From NCBI GenBank assembly GCA_015499985.1, contig JAAAUF010000228.1, positions 1-46,951 on the forward strand: a stretch of DNA of 46,951 nucleotides, given 5' to 3'. The notes beneath the pieces are model-generated. The model was not told the origin of the DNA. It saw only the letters and a program-made list of their open reading frames with translations, and did no database searches. The position numbers and the translations under genes were made by a program. Below are positions 18,261-30,200 of this stretch, piece by piece (within the stretch, counting starts at the first letter, position 1; the number at the start of each line of letters is the position of its first letter). This DNA is from Haplosporangium gracile. Its lineage: Eukaryota > Mortierellomycota > Mortierellomycetes > Mortierellales > Mortierellaceae.

Positions 18261-20270
18261 TAAATGACACTTGATCCGATCTTTGTTGACAAATTGACAC
18301 CTAGGTAGTCTATGAAGGACCATACACTGTTGTTACCCGCAACGCCTGCGAAGCATGCGTTTTTACCTAATGGCACAGGCGCCCCTCTTGGTCGATTTTA
18401 TTCACCATTTCAATCCAAACTCATAAATCTGATACATATGAAATAGAAAAAATAATTGCACACGGGTCGCACTTGACAAAAAAAAAGAATACCTGGTCAA
18501 ATGAAAAAATTATCCCAGCAGGTTGAACGCCTGGGAACCAAAGGAGAGCTTCATTATTGAACACATAGTATTCTCTGACTATTGGAAGGACACGAAAAAT
18601 ATTAGTGCACAGCCTAATCAAGCTACCAAAATGAAAAACGCGCTCCTGTGTATGGTGGAAAGAAAAACAAAAGAAATAAAAAAAAATCTTTTGTCCATCT
18701 ACTTTGCTACTTTTCTTTGACCACGAACTCGTGCCTCGTTCTCTGAGGGGAAGAAGTAGTCTCGACCCAGTCCTTCAAGATTTCGAGTACTGGGAATTTC
18801 ATTCTCATAGTATCTTCATCATAGAAGGAGGACGCTTGGTCCGTTCTTAACCTTGTGTTCTGTCTTCTCTCATTTCGCTTTTTACCTGCAGTCTGTTTGC
18901 CCTCTTATGACAGCCCAAGTCTCTCTGAAAAAAAGTACGTCTAAATCACGCTAGTTGATCTCGTTGTGGTGATGCAAATTGTTTTCTGAACTTGCGAATT
19001 AACTTTAAAAATTAAAACAGGGTCTTCCTCTCCCGATTTGCTGTCAAGCGCTTGAACACATCTGCTGAGGTCGTTCTAAAGAGGGCATTGTTAGCCTTGG
19101 TATCGATTTGAATTTGTCAGCTCGGGACCTTGGCGTACGAGATAGTCCTCCTCAAATCGAGCCAGCTGAGGATCTGTTGTCGCTTTGGGCCGATTCGCCT
19201 TATGAGGGAGTGCTATCTCGGTCAAGTTGGATTGAGTTTCCAAGATATCAGCACCTTCCGGATGATTGGGGCAACATAATTTCTGGCTGTCGGCTTAAAA
19301 GCCCACTCTTGAATTATGCTTCCGCTGTTTTGTTTGCTGGTTGTGTGCTCTACAATCCGCAAAGTGGGGAACGCAGTGCTCTGTTTGGTTGCCGAATCGT
19401 ATGGCCGAGGTCTTGATGTTGACATTCACACTGAAAAGCCTCTTTCCATTGGCCAAAGCGTCTCCTCCATTTCCCAGCCTTCAACTTCCGGGTTGTACCC
19501 TCATGCTACCGTATGTCGGATTCAGCACGACAGGAATGATCATCGTCTTGTTGTTGGTTGTGCTACGTTCAGCCCAGTAGTTGTCAAACAAGATTTAGTG
19601 TAGTTTCGATGACATCACCCTTTTATGTTACATGAGTTTAGCACGCTCTCTTATCTTGCACGGCCCTAGCACGCCTTTCCACACGTAGTATCAAATCTGT
19701 CCCTTTCTTTATTAACCCTCATCTTGCAGTAAATCATTTAGCCTAAGTTCATCCTTTCCATTCACTTACCTATCCTTCCTGCCTGTTTCCTGGCAGGTTG
19801 CAAGATCTTCAACATCCTTGTCACTGAGGTTTGGCGATTGGACAAGGATTGTTCCTCTGACCGCGCGTTCACTGCAAGTTCTTGTTCCAGCGCGTTTCCT
19901 ATCGCTCAACCTGGCGTCCAACGTTGTCTCTGGCAAACACTTACCGCGGTTCGAAATCGACCTCCTCCGGCAGATCCGATCCAATCTCTGTTCGGAGCAC
20001 TCCTATCGAATGGGTCGAGCCTCCTCTTACTTTATCCGTAATATGGTGTCTGCTTAAGCAACGTCGATTTTTACGTTGTCTATGGTCTATCCGGCGTCTG
20101 AAGATGCTTCTTTGGTGTCGTCGCTTCTGAGCCGTGTCAGAGTTCTTCTCTGATATTGCCTCACGTGACATTATGTGACAAGTCCTGCGATCGAACCCCA
20201 CCCTGACCATTGATTTTCGAGATCTTTCTTTGCTGACTAATTAAGCATAGAAACTCCTAGAAAACCACTT
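18261..20270. other. Unassigned stretch beyond the transposon
   Basis: Plus-strand coding-like fragments appear at about 19020-19110 (FLSRFAVKRLNTSAEVVLKR), 19080-19416 and 19818-20057, in changing frames and without domains I can name. They look like remains of one or more decayed genes. Nothing else is supportable; the A-rich section 18420-18720 shows only low-complexity frames. Confidence 0.4.
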
Positions 20271-20274
20271 AGCA

Positions 20275-20285
20275 CATATAAATAC
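20275..20285 (+). promoter_or_regulatory. TATA-like box
   Basis: catataaatac lies about 130 bp before a plausible splice acceptor (ttacag, ending 20411) that opens a coding-like frame. No ATG exists between the box and that acceptor. Confidence 0.35.
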
Positions 20286-20381
20286 AATAGCAGCTCGTAG
20301 ATAGTTCAGTAGTTCATAACTCACAGTTTATTAAACGTTTGTACAAAAACACTAGCCTCCTTCCCTCGTTCCTTCTCTCCA

Positions 20382-20402
20382 CTCGTCCACTCGTCCACTC
20401 GC
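20382..20402 (+). repeat. CCACTCGT short tandem repeat
   Basis: About two and a half copies of an 8-bp unit in the leader of the orphan fragment. Confidence 0.7.
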
Positions 20403-20411
20403 CTTGTTACA

Positions 20412-20704
20412 GCCGTGTCGCCAAGGAAGTGAATGCAAAAGGAGAAGACGCTGTTTTGGAGAAGGTGCTGTTGAACATCCTAAAAAAGGTGAAGACTGAT
20501 CAGTCCTGCGATGTGTTCCTGCGGAAAATCTTGAGTTTGTTCGATAACAAGCTCGAGATCACCATTCTTGGTGAGGACACACCATCTGGCCTGGAAGAGT
20601 TGATGGGTGACCTAGCGGGTTGCATTTTAGTCGCTGTGTACCGCTGTAATGAAAGGGCGGTGGTCCCACAGCTGAAAGAGGAAAAGTCCCGGCTCTTGTT
20701 GTAA
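20412..20704 (+). pseudogene. Orphan coding fragment without a start codon
   Basis: A frame reading VAKEVNAKGEDAVLEKV, then LRKILSLFDNKLEITILGED, runs to TAA at 20702-20704 and is followed by AATAAA near 20749. It has amphipathic, coding-like sequence but no ATG in frame before a late Met near 20599. The frame is open upstream to about 20339, and an acceptor-like ttacag precedes 20412. It could be a last exon cut from its gene or a truncated copy. No family was recognised. Confidence 0.4.
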
Positions 20705-20848
20705 AGTCTGATGCCGAGGAATGTTTTTTTTTCTTTGGTGCTCATTGAAATAAATCAAAAGCTGAAACCGTTTTCGGATGTTCTTTGCACTGTGTGGAAA
20801 AAGCATGCCTGACAAAAAAAAATTCCGGTGCAACAGGGTGACCCATGG

Positions 20849-20959
20849 CCTGCAAGAAAAGGTGCGCTTTTAGTCAGGAAAAAAAATCCAACAGAAAAGG
20901 ATGTCTCCTGCCCTGCAAGAAAAGGCGTGTTTGTGTTGTCAGGAAAAAAAAATATATCC
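20849..20959. repeat. Imperfect direct repeat, about 63-bp period
   Basis: cctgcaagaaaagg...gtcaggaaaaaaa starts at 20849 and again at 20912; a weaker relic may begin near 20803. Both copies end in an A-run, reminiscent of A-tailed retro-copies, but they are too short to classify. Confidence 0.55.
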
Positions 20960-21724
20960 AGTAGTTCAAGCCAAGCAAAGACCAAGATGGCACTGTGTGG
21001 ATTTATTAAAAGACGTGGTTGACGGACCAGTAGTTAATTCGGCTTCGGCATTTCTTAAATAACGATGCTTGACTAAAGATTCCTCACCAAAGGTTTCACA
21101 CACATCCCTAACTAAATCCCTGACTAGACTCTTAAAACCAGAGCGACTCGTCGGTCCCCAGGAAACACCTTGTCAATTCCTTCAACGTATTGGTGCGAGT
21201 AATGAGAATGTTTATCCATTGGATCAAATGAGTCGGAAATTCAGGCACCCTGGTGTTATCGTCATTCATTCAGAAGGGTGATCTTCCATCGAACGTCGAA
21301 AAGAGGCGAAAAACCAAAAAATGAAGAGGACAAGTCGACCGGGGCTGGGCATTTTTTCTCTATGCTCCTTTTGTCAACGCGCCATGCTTGCATGCTTGTT
21401 CGCTTTCAGAACCTTAATTACACAGACTGATAAATAGACACCTGGCATCCACTTCGTTCCTGTATACTACAGCTATCTCTTCAATCCTTTTTTTTCTCTT
21501 CTCTCCTATCTATCAATCAACTCAACTCCTGTCCATACCTCCTCCTCTTCTTCTTCTTCCTCTTCCTCTTTACCTCTTCTTCGCCTCAATCTTCTTCATC
21601 CAAGCCATAAAACGCACGCACAAAAATTGAAGACCATATATTCGAATACGAGGGGATCCCATACTGCTTCTCGCTCGTCATCCCTCTCAACCAGACCCAC
21701 CAGTCCACAGAACCAAAATTTTCG

Positions 21725-21844
21725 ATGAAGTGTGAAGAAGTCTCCCTAGGCGGCAAGATCGGACTGGGCGTCTACGGCGGCCTCGCGTTCATGATCTTTA
21801 TCTTCCCCTTCATCCTCGCCTACTTCTCGCCCTTCCACTATTAA
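21725..21844 (+). CDS. Candidate 39-residue single-pass membrane peptide
   Basis: The ATG at 21725 opens a 39-residue frame: a short polar start (MKCEEVSLGGK), a glycine-containing hydrophobic segment (residues about 13-35, GLAFMIFIFPFILAYF) and a terminal SPFHY. Its codons are rich in C at the third position, like the confident genes here. It follows a long pyrimidine-rich leader (about 21480-21600) of the kind that precedes other genes in this window, and its stop faces the Snapin-like gene in a convergent arrangement. The family is not recognised. It could be a small subunit of a membrane complex. It is too short to be certain. Confidence 0.5.
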   Translation: MKCEEVSLGGKIGLGVYGGLAFMIFIFPFILAYFSPFHY

Positions 21845-22114
21845 CGAGTAATCGTCGTCCTCGTCAATTTCTGCAGGTTTATTTGGAACTTCGTTTGTTG
21901 TTGGAAGAGTCCTGCCCCTCATAAGTCATTGCCTACCTGTGCACGACCGCCGGCGTCACCACCATCGTCCCTTTACCTCCAAGATCCTCCTACTTACCAC
22001 ACCAAGCGGTCCAGACAGCGTTCTATTTGCAAAATCGACTCTCAGACGAGGCCACTTTGCGTGGACCAAGTCCTTATTCTCAAAAAACCAGCCACAGTCA
22101 ACAACATCATATAT

Positions 22115-22814
22115 TTATTTTTTTTGCTGCTTTTCGATTTGATGATGCATCCGGTCAACGCGTTCCTGAACTGTTTTAAGAGTCGAGTTTGCTGCCATGA
22201 TCTGCCTCCTTGCCTTGATGAGTTTCTGAACTGCCGGTTCGACCTCTGGTGGTGATGCTGAAGACGCCAGAAACAACTGCAGTTCTATTTTTTTTTGATT
22301 TCATGATAATATCAAGTGAATTACGCGTTAGTTAGTTTTGTCTTCTGACAATAACAAGCTAGGAAGCAATACCGTTGGAGAGTAAGAGCGAGGAAGAGGG
22401 TATACCTGCCATGAGACGCTCAATTTCTTTCTCGAGCTCAGTCTGACTCTTGCGGACGCTGACAATATTGAAATCCATCTCCTGGACAATAGGTCCCAAA
22501 AGCGACATGATCCCGTCTGCTAGCCGTGTGGTGGTATCCTTTTGTTGCTGTGAATCAAGTCCACCGCCTGCCCCTGTCTGTTGACTTGAGGTGTCCTGTT
22601 GTGTATTAAGCTGTTGCTGTTGGTCTTTGGTGTCGTGTGGTATTGCTCCTGCTGGTGAGTCGGTTGCTGAGCTTGTTCCTTGAGTGTGAGGATGAGTAGA
22701 ATCAATGGCTTCTGCGACTGCAGCGGAGATGGCTTCTTCGGCCGAGTCCTGTGGGTCTGGAGTGACGATGACTGGCTGTGGATATGCGCTGTAGTCCTTC
22801 TTGAAAAACGACAT
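22115..22814 (-). CDS. Snapin-like (BLOC-1 subunit) coiled-coil protein
   Basis: Exons 22406-22814 and 22115-22257 join across an intron at 22258-22405 to 183 residues. The acceptor cttcag ending at 22258 was chosen because the nearer gcag would leave the wrong frame. The first about 85 residues are disordered and Gln-rich. Then comes LADGIMSLLGPIVQEMDFNI followed by VRKSQTELEKEIERLMA, matching the Snapin pattern of a helical region and a conserved SQ-EL heptad. The second exon supplies VQKLIKARRQIMAANSTLK and VQERVDRM, the C-terminal helix. Snapin-type proteins are small subunits of BLOC-1-related complexes in endosomal and lysosomal trafficking. The ATG at 22814 precedes MSFFKKDYSAYP; the frame is open further up, but that sequence reads as leader. 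Confidence 0.78.
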
Positions 22815-23064
22815 TGTCGATGCTTGTTGTCCTTGGCGTGTTGGAGTAGGGTGTGTGAATGAATCAGAAAGAATGCATGTCGAGCAAACGCTGGCACTTT
22901 TTATGTCCAATACACACGTGATCATTTTGTGATCCTCGGACGTGTGTTTTGGTAATGAACATTGTTACTTGACTTCCTATCGTCGCCTCGCTTCTTTTCC
23001 CACTGACTCCTTCGCGACAAGCAAGCAACGTCGCCCACTCTCTAACACTGCAATACGAACACAC

Positions 23065-26000
23065 ATGGATGCCATATGGCAACTCGACTCGCTGGACTGG
23101 ACCACCGAAGGTATATAGTAAAAGCAAAACGAGGCCTTCCTCGCGCCACCAAGTTGCTGCTCATATATTAAACTTACATGCCGCCAAACGTTACTCTCCC
23201 TTAGAACTGCTCGATCCCTCCCGCGATCCAGCCTTTTCTCTCTTCTTTAACAAGAGTCACCCCCTGGCTACCTTTACTTCAGGTACATACTTGTCACTTA
23301 TCATTTGTTTCGAACTTACATTTTTATTTGTTTTTGTGCTTCCCCACAATCCATTTAACAAGTGCTTATTTTTTTTTCTCGTTGACAGAAGTGAACCCTG
23401 ACAGCACAGACCTCGTTGTTCCAGATCCCGATCCGACCGAGGATGCAGCCTTTGCTCCTCCTCCAACACCTTCCGTCGACACAACAACCACCGATGTATC
23501 GAGAACGATGCTCGAACACTGGCTAAAGCAATCACTGGCATCTTCATCATCGGATGAGACAACACCAAGTGCTCGCATTGCGAGTCCGAATGATTTGGGT
23601 CATCCTCTTTGCTCGATCTCACCAGAGGTAGCCCCGCTTGTCAGCGTGAACGTAATGTACCATGTCTACAAGCAGCACAACAGTCTTCCTATTAGGATCT
23701 CTCCTGCCGACTATGACATGTCCCTTCAGACATACTGCATCGAGTTACCCTCAACATTCTCCTCTTCAGCACTCCGTGTCGCGGTGTCCTGGCCCACTAT
23801 CAAGCATCGTACGCTGAGCGGTCAGAACCGATTTGCTACCAAAAGTTCTTCTATCCCAACGACTCTCCACTATGAACAGCCTGTCTCTACCAACGTCAAG
23901 GCATACCTCCACAACAACCTCCAGCTCAGACGTATGGGACTTACTGATCCTTCCTCAATGCAAAAACAAGCTACACCAGCACCAGTCAAGGACATAATGC
24001 TCACTCCCTTTGACGCCTGGCAATCAGCCATCCACTCAACAACACCTTCGGACAAGATCGCCTCCGAAGACGCAGAACAGAGTCGCGGAGCATGGGCAGC
24101 CATCCGTTGTATCAAGCCGCGGGACCAGTTCTCTGCCTCGACCATATCAGAACAGACCAAGGCGCCTTCAGACAATGTGCCGCTCTTTCTCAGTCAGAAA
24201 GAGACTGACAGCGGGGAAGGACTGGAGCGATTCGAACCTACGCTCCTCATGAATCGGTTCGGGAGATGGAGAGAAGCCCAGGACAAGCAGCATCTGCCGG
24301 ATGTTCTTGATGCTGACCTGGGGGCATTGGATCTTGAGGAAGATCTGCGGCTTCTGGAGGAAGAAGGAGAGTTTTTGTTCAGGAACAAGATAAATGTAGA
24401 GGACTATAAGGATCTCTGCGCAAGGCATAGTCTCCAACACATGCTCAAGACTGCATCTGACGAAGGTGAGCTTTAGCTTCGGGATGAAAACGTTCAGTAC
24501 TTTGACAGCGTGTAGCTCAACTAATTTTTGTTGTCTACCGTGCAACTAGGGGAAGCGGTTGACGATATCATGGATCAATTTCTACGTATGGAGTATGATG
24601 ATGTACCAACAACTCCTACTTCTTGTGACGACCAAGTAGCCCTGTTTGGCGATACTGGCACTGACGACAAGTTGCTGACTGCACAAGGTCCTGTCATGGA
24701 CCTTCCTCGGATCATAGGCTGGACGGTGCTCAACACAGATGTTCTATCGTCAACAACGATGGGCCCGGTGCAAGCGGTGGTGGATCCTGACTTTGTCCTG
24801 GAACAAGACTTGGCAGGCTCAAGTGGTATGACCATCCGAGGGACACTCAAGCAGATCTGGCCACGTCTCGATGGAGCTCAACAGGCTTGTCTTTTGAACT
24901 TGTTGACGAGGATGCTAGTAGCTATCTGGGATAACTTTGACATTCTGGATGACAACCAACGCGATGATTCGACAGTACATGGACAATGCTCAATATCTAC
25001 CAAGGCTGACGCCTCTCTATATGACCAAGAAGAGATTCATTGTCAGACTCGACCTGATGGTGCTGGACCCTGGGCAAAACAAGACCTTGTAGAACAAACC
25101 GCGGCAGTATCAATGTCGGGACGACAATCGGCAGAGGAACGTCTTCGCCTGTTGGAGGATGTGTTCATGAATCGAACTTTCCTCGACGCCATCCGAGAGG
25201 CAACTAAGTCAGTGCAGTCTCAGTCTGTCAGACATGGTGGTCATGATGCCAACGGTTTCCTATCTAGGTTACCGAGGGATTCAACCACTGTGCACGCCAC
25301 CAATAGTGGTAAATCGCCAGCAGAACATGCTCACCCACCGTGGAACTTGGACGACAATGATTCAGTCCAACGAATGACAACCACTCGAGCAAGAACCAAA
25401 GAGAGCCACTTCGCCCAGGACAGGACGTTCATCTTGCCTCTGCGTCCAGATAACACTCTTGGATGTGGATCAACCCGTCCTTTTGATTACTCCTTGGACG
25501 ACCTACTTATTCAGGCTAATATTCATCAAGAGTCAGGACTATCGTCGCCTCTGTTACAGGATCCCAAGATCGTTGGCGTCTCAAGATGGAAGAGTATCAG
25601 TCAACGCCCACCTTCAACACCTTTGGTGGCACCTCCCAAGGAACTGCTTCCGCGTAGCTCGAATGTCTTTCAAACGATGGCGCAAGAATCGCTTTACCCT
25701 CTTGTCCACCTCTTCAGCCTGCCCGACGTATTCTGTCCTGTTCAGTTTGGAGGTCAAGAAGAGGAAAAGGAGGAGCAAGAAGGACTCGCCCATGCCTTGG
25801 CGCGCTCTTTGGCCAAACAACGACCTTTGGCGGCGGAGTTCTTGACAGAGGAGGTAGAGGACAAGGAGCAGAGGATGTATCATCGATGGATGGCGGCATG
25901 GCATGAACGTTCCTTTCGGGCACCCAAGGCGACAAGGACACGATATGAGATGATGAAGATTCTGCGTGAGCATTGCCCGGAAGGAAGGAGGCTGTTTCAC

Positions 26001-26690
26001 AATGCTCAAGGTAACGATGACAACAATTGCAAAGGCGATCGGGACTACTACTACGATCAAGTAGGACAAGGAAGAAGAGGAAAGGACTGGGACAATAGCA
26101 TTCCACAAGTAGGATCAAGACAACCGCCACCACAGCAACAGCCCGGGAACAAGGAGAGAGCGGACTTTACAATAGCGCCATCTTCAGCCCGCTGTTCGAG
26201 ATGCAGGGATGAATGGAACGAGCAGGAGAGGACTCGACAAGAAAAGGAGCAATTTCACGAAGCCTGTCATGTTTGGGATAAGTTGGAGGTTGTGGATGAC
26301 GATCATTTGCGAAGGAGGGATGGACAAAAGTGGATAGTTGGGAAGGAGGCGCTTGCATTGGGAGGTCTAGGCTTGAGCAACGCCCAACAGCACAGCCTTA
26401 CGCTGCTGCTCGGTCTTGGTCTTGGATTGGGCTTGAGCTTGGGCAATGTTGGCTTTGCTGGTGGTGTGCGCATGGGAGAGTTCTCTACCATCGTCGGAAC
26501 AAGGGAAGTCATTACCCACAATGATGATGTTGAGGGCAAGTCGGCTGCTGATACGACAACGACAGAGACACCGAGGAGAAAAGGGACAAGGATACACCCA
26601 TGGCGACTGTCCGAGGAGGAGCAGGCGATTGTGGAAGCACATCTGTGGGGGGCGATGCGGCAGAGTGGGCTAGCCCAGCAGCAGCACTAA
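23065..26690 (+). CDS. Large protein of unknown function, 1113 residues
   Basis: Four exons join in phase: 23065-23110, 23205-23282, 23389-24465 and 24550-26690. The start MDAIWQLDSLDWTTEELLD spans the first splice. I recognise no domain. A Thr/Pro/Ser-rich stretch follows the N-terminus, then a probable folded region (LVSVNVMYHVYKQHN and SLQTYCIELPSTF). Next is a region ending in acidic helices (ADLGALDLEEDLRLLEEEGE, residues about 370-390). The second half is mostly polar with a charged helical part (RDEWNEQERTRQEKEQFHEA). Near residues 1010-1035 is a hydrophobic glycine-leucine repeat (LLLGLGLGLGLSLG), which could be a membrane or packing segment. The end (HPWRLSEEEQAIVEAHLWG) looks like a short conserved helix. 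Expression is likely, since splicing is consistent and the frame is 3.3 kb without defects. Confidence 0.75.
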
Positions 26691-27256
26691 CACTGGCGAT
26701 TTTTCTGGATGGGCGGGGGTGTGATTTTTTTTGGGTGTTGACAAGAGGAGCCGCAAAGAAGGCGAGGCTAATTCAGTCAAGCACCGGGTGTCAAGACCAG
26801 GCACCAATGAGACCAGCCGGACTCAATTGGGCACCCTGAGGATAGTATGGTGGTAGTGAAGACCATCAAGTATATTGCCTTCTACACAGTATTTCCTTTG
26901 ACTAGCAGGACGAACAAACAAACAACAAAGAAGCGAAATGAAGTGAGTAAAAGCAAAGCAGCTTAAAAGGAGAGTGCACATCTTTTTTTTTTTTTGTTTG
27001 TTTGTTTTCTGTCCCTTTCTTGTCTCCACCGTTACTTTTTTACGCTTCTACTCTCACCACATTCATTACTTTTTTTTGTCTACTCTTCATCGCCATCCTT
27101 TGTCTTTAGTCTCTCTCTTTCCTCTGCGCCCTTGCTCTCTTTAACACCCCTCCGCAGACAACTTTTTTTTCTCGTCTTTTTTACATCTCTGGTTTTCTGT
27201 GCCTCCCTTCTCATTAATTCCACTTTCTCACATTCAACAAGCACACTTCACACAAT
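26691..27256. promoter_or_regulatory. Leader and promoter region of the PSD2 gene
   Basis: The stretch from 27000 to 27250 on the plus strand is strongly pyrimidine-rich with T-runs, then switches to an A/C-rich sequence just before the ATG at 27257. The same pattern precedes the LITAF and Mpo1 genes. No TATA box is obvious. Confidence 0.4.
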
Positions 27257-30200
27257 ATGCTCGAAGGAAAGGAATTCAACAACGAAACTACGTCCCTCGA
27301 CGACGAGTCGCTCATTGTCCGCATGCGAGTTTATATCTCAAAAGCAACAAACCTTGCCGTCAAGGATATGGTGTGTCTTTCTCTCTGTTTAGCTATATAA
27401 GCATACCTGAGGGTTGTGGGAGAAAAGTTGAAGGAGCTGGAAGCATACATATCAGAACGAACCTCTAACGAACGTTGCATTCTTTCATCCTTTACTTCTT
27501 CTTCCTCTCTTTACCATTTTTTTTAAAAAAACTAGAACGGGTTCTCAGACCCCTATGTGAAGGTCTCGATTGGCGGCCACAAATTCACGACAAAGGTGAT
27601 CCCAAAGTCGCTGAACCCGGTTTGGGACGCGAGCTTTGATTTTGACCTCGAGGCCCAGTCTGCTCCTAACCAGGTCAACCTTGTCTTTTGGGATAAAGAC
27701 ATTATTGGCAAGGATGACTTTATGGGAGCTGTTAATATCCCCTTTGACGAGTCGTCTCTCTGGGCCGATGCTACTCCTAAGCACTTTGATGACCCTAGCA
27801 ACCAGGCAAGTCTATCTCTTACGTTTTAGCTGTTTATTTTAGACTTTTTTTTTCGCAGGAAGATTAATAACAGCCAGGTGACGACGCTGAGGACAGCAAC
27901 ATACCGCAGAATGCCATGACGCTGGGCGGGAAGAAGAAAGTGAGAGACCGAGACAAAAAGAGACGGCGGTCCTTTGTTTTCGCAGGGAGTCAGTGAAGGG
28001 GAGGCACACTAGGATTAGCGGGTAGTGAACTCGAGCTTGGGTGTTTGTGAGCATGGTCTAATACGTCAGGCTCAGCCAGATTTCTTTTCTACTTTTTTTT
28101 CCAAAGGAAAATGGGAGGACCCAACTTTGGTGCATGGCACGGAGGGGGTCAAAGCATCAACCATTTGTGTGCTATTTCAGCTAGACTGACCTCATTCTTA
28201 CTTTGGGCACTTTCTTCGATTACATATAGGCTCAATGGCACACGCTGAAGACCATGCCTGGCAAGTCTTCAAAAGTCAGCGGCGAGGGTATGTATCTTTT
28301 TGAGTGTTTGATTGGAATGGAATGGCGTTGACGTTGTTGGTTTTTTGAAGGATCAACCCTTTTCCCGATTGTTTGTGTGTATATGTGTGCTGTAAGTGTG
28401 CGTGTGTGAAAGCAAGGATGGTGACTGACGATCGATGCGCCTCCCTCTCTCCACACGCATTCTTTTTTCCTTTTTCCGTCGTCATGGCTCTCAGTCGAGA
28501 TCAAATTCGGACTTATCGACACGGCACTGGCACCCGTCTACGATAACTCTCGGGCCGAGTGCCAGCGGATTTGGAGTGCGCTCTCAAGCGGACGCAACAA
28601 ACTGGGATTGGGTCAACGAGTCATCCTCAATGCCGACAATTCAACCATCGCCATGGCAGATATTCCCATGGCATTGAGCGAGAGCGGAGGGTCTGCTGCC
28701 AACGTCCCTCAAGAACCTGTCCTCAATGGAACCAGCAGCTCCTCGTCTCATAACCTCTATGGCGTCGTCTTTATGGAGATTGTCTCGGCTGCGCATTTGC
28801 CCAAGCTCCACAACGTGACAAGGACAGGATTCGACATGGATCCGTTTGTGATCATCTCGTTCGGCAAGTACATCTTCCGGACAAGGGTCGTCCGACACAA
28901 CCTCAATCCTATCTGGAAGGCCAAGCTTATGTTTAGAGTCCACCACGGCGAGGATGCCTTCAAGGTCAAGTACTCTGTCCATGATTGGGACAAGCTGAGT
29001 GGCAACGACCATGTTGGAGTCGCCACCATGTCTATCAGGGACGTTGTCCAGGCTGCCGGCCACAGTGACGCGGGCGCGGTCCCAGCAGAGGGAGAGAGTG
29101 GACAGTTGGATTCCGAAATGAAAGACTACGTGCTCAAGATTGATCTCAGCACCAAGGCTGGCAACATCAAGGGTACAGCCGGGGAGGAGTCTTCTCTCCG
29201 TGTCCGAGCCAAGTTTGTGTCGTACAGCAACCTGAGGCGGCGCTTCTGGCTGGGTCTTGCCAAGGCCTACGATACCGCCGACAATGTGAACGGCGGAGGT
29301 CAGTTCAGCAAGGTCCAGATCCAGACGATGCTCGAGGGTCTCGGATCGACCCTGTCTGGTAAGACAATCAACAGCTTCTTTGAGCACGTCAACAAGGACC
29401 CCGACATGCACGAGTTGACGTTTGACGAGCTGTTTGAGCAATTGGAACAGCAGGTCAAGCTGGACGATGGTGGATACGGTCAAGATGTTTCTCCTATGAA
29501 GAAGTTCATTGGTCGTTCGCGTGCGTCGATTACATCCTTAGCCGATTTGCAGAGTGGAGCTGACCAGGAGGCGGAGGAGAAGGAGATCAAGGAAGCCTTT
29601 GAGGAATCGGTGAAGCTAGCACACAGCCAGGTTGAACCTGGTTCGAACCCACAAGCGATCGATATTATCGAACCCACGGACGCCGACTTTGACACTCCTT
29701 CTCCTGACGGCGAGCACTTGATCCGGATATCCACTTGCCCCATCTGTAATGACCCCAGTTTGGGCACCAAGTTGGAGACGGACATCATTACCCATATTGC
29801 CGTCTGCTCGGGCAACGATGGCTTCCACCTTGACAAGTTGATTCTCGGAGATTTTGTGACCGAGGCTAATGCTCAACGCAAGTGGATCACTAAAGTCGTC
29901 AAGTCTCTCGGCTACGGTCGCTATGTCGTCGGCAGGGTATGTTGTTGCTTTATCTTTTTTTTTTTTGTGCTCGCCTTTGTTAATTCGAGTTTTTTTCAGT
30001 TTGGCCGTGACAGGAATTAATTCGCTGAAGATTTATTGTCATGATTGTAGAGCAATGCAAACATTATTGTGCAGGATAGATTGACAGGCGCAATGCTGGA
30101 AGAAAAGATGCCAACGTTTATTCGACTGGGCATCCGATTGCTTTACAGAAGTCCCGCCCAAAAGATCCACGTTAGCAAGATCCTGACCAACATGTCGTTC

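Noticed and set aside
18523..18720. 65-codon frame in A-rich sequence
   Set aside because: Lys/Ile-rich composition artefact without leader or domain.
20185..20206. gatcgaaccccac resembling a tRNA T-arm or tRNA-derived SINE
   Set aside because: No matching stem or acceptor on either strand.
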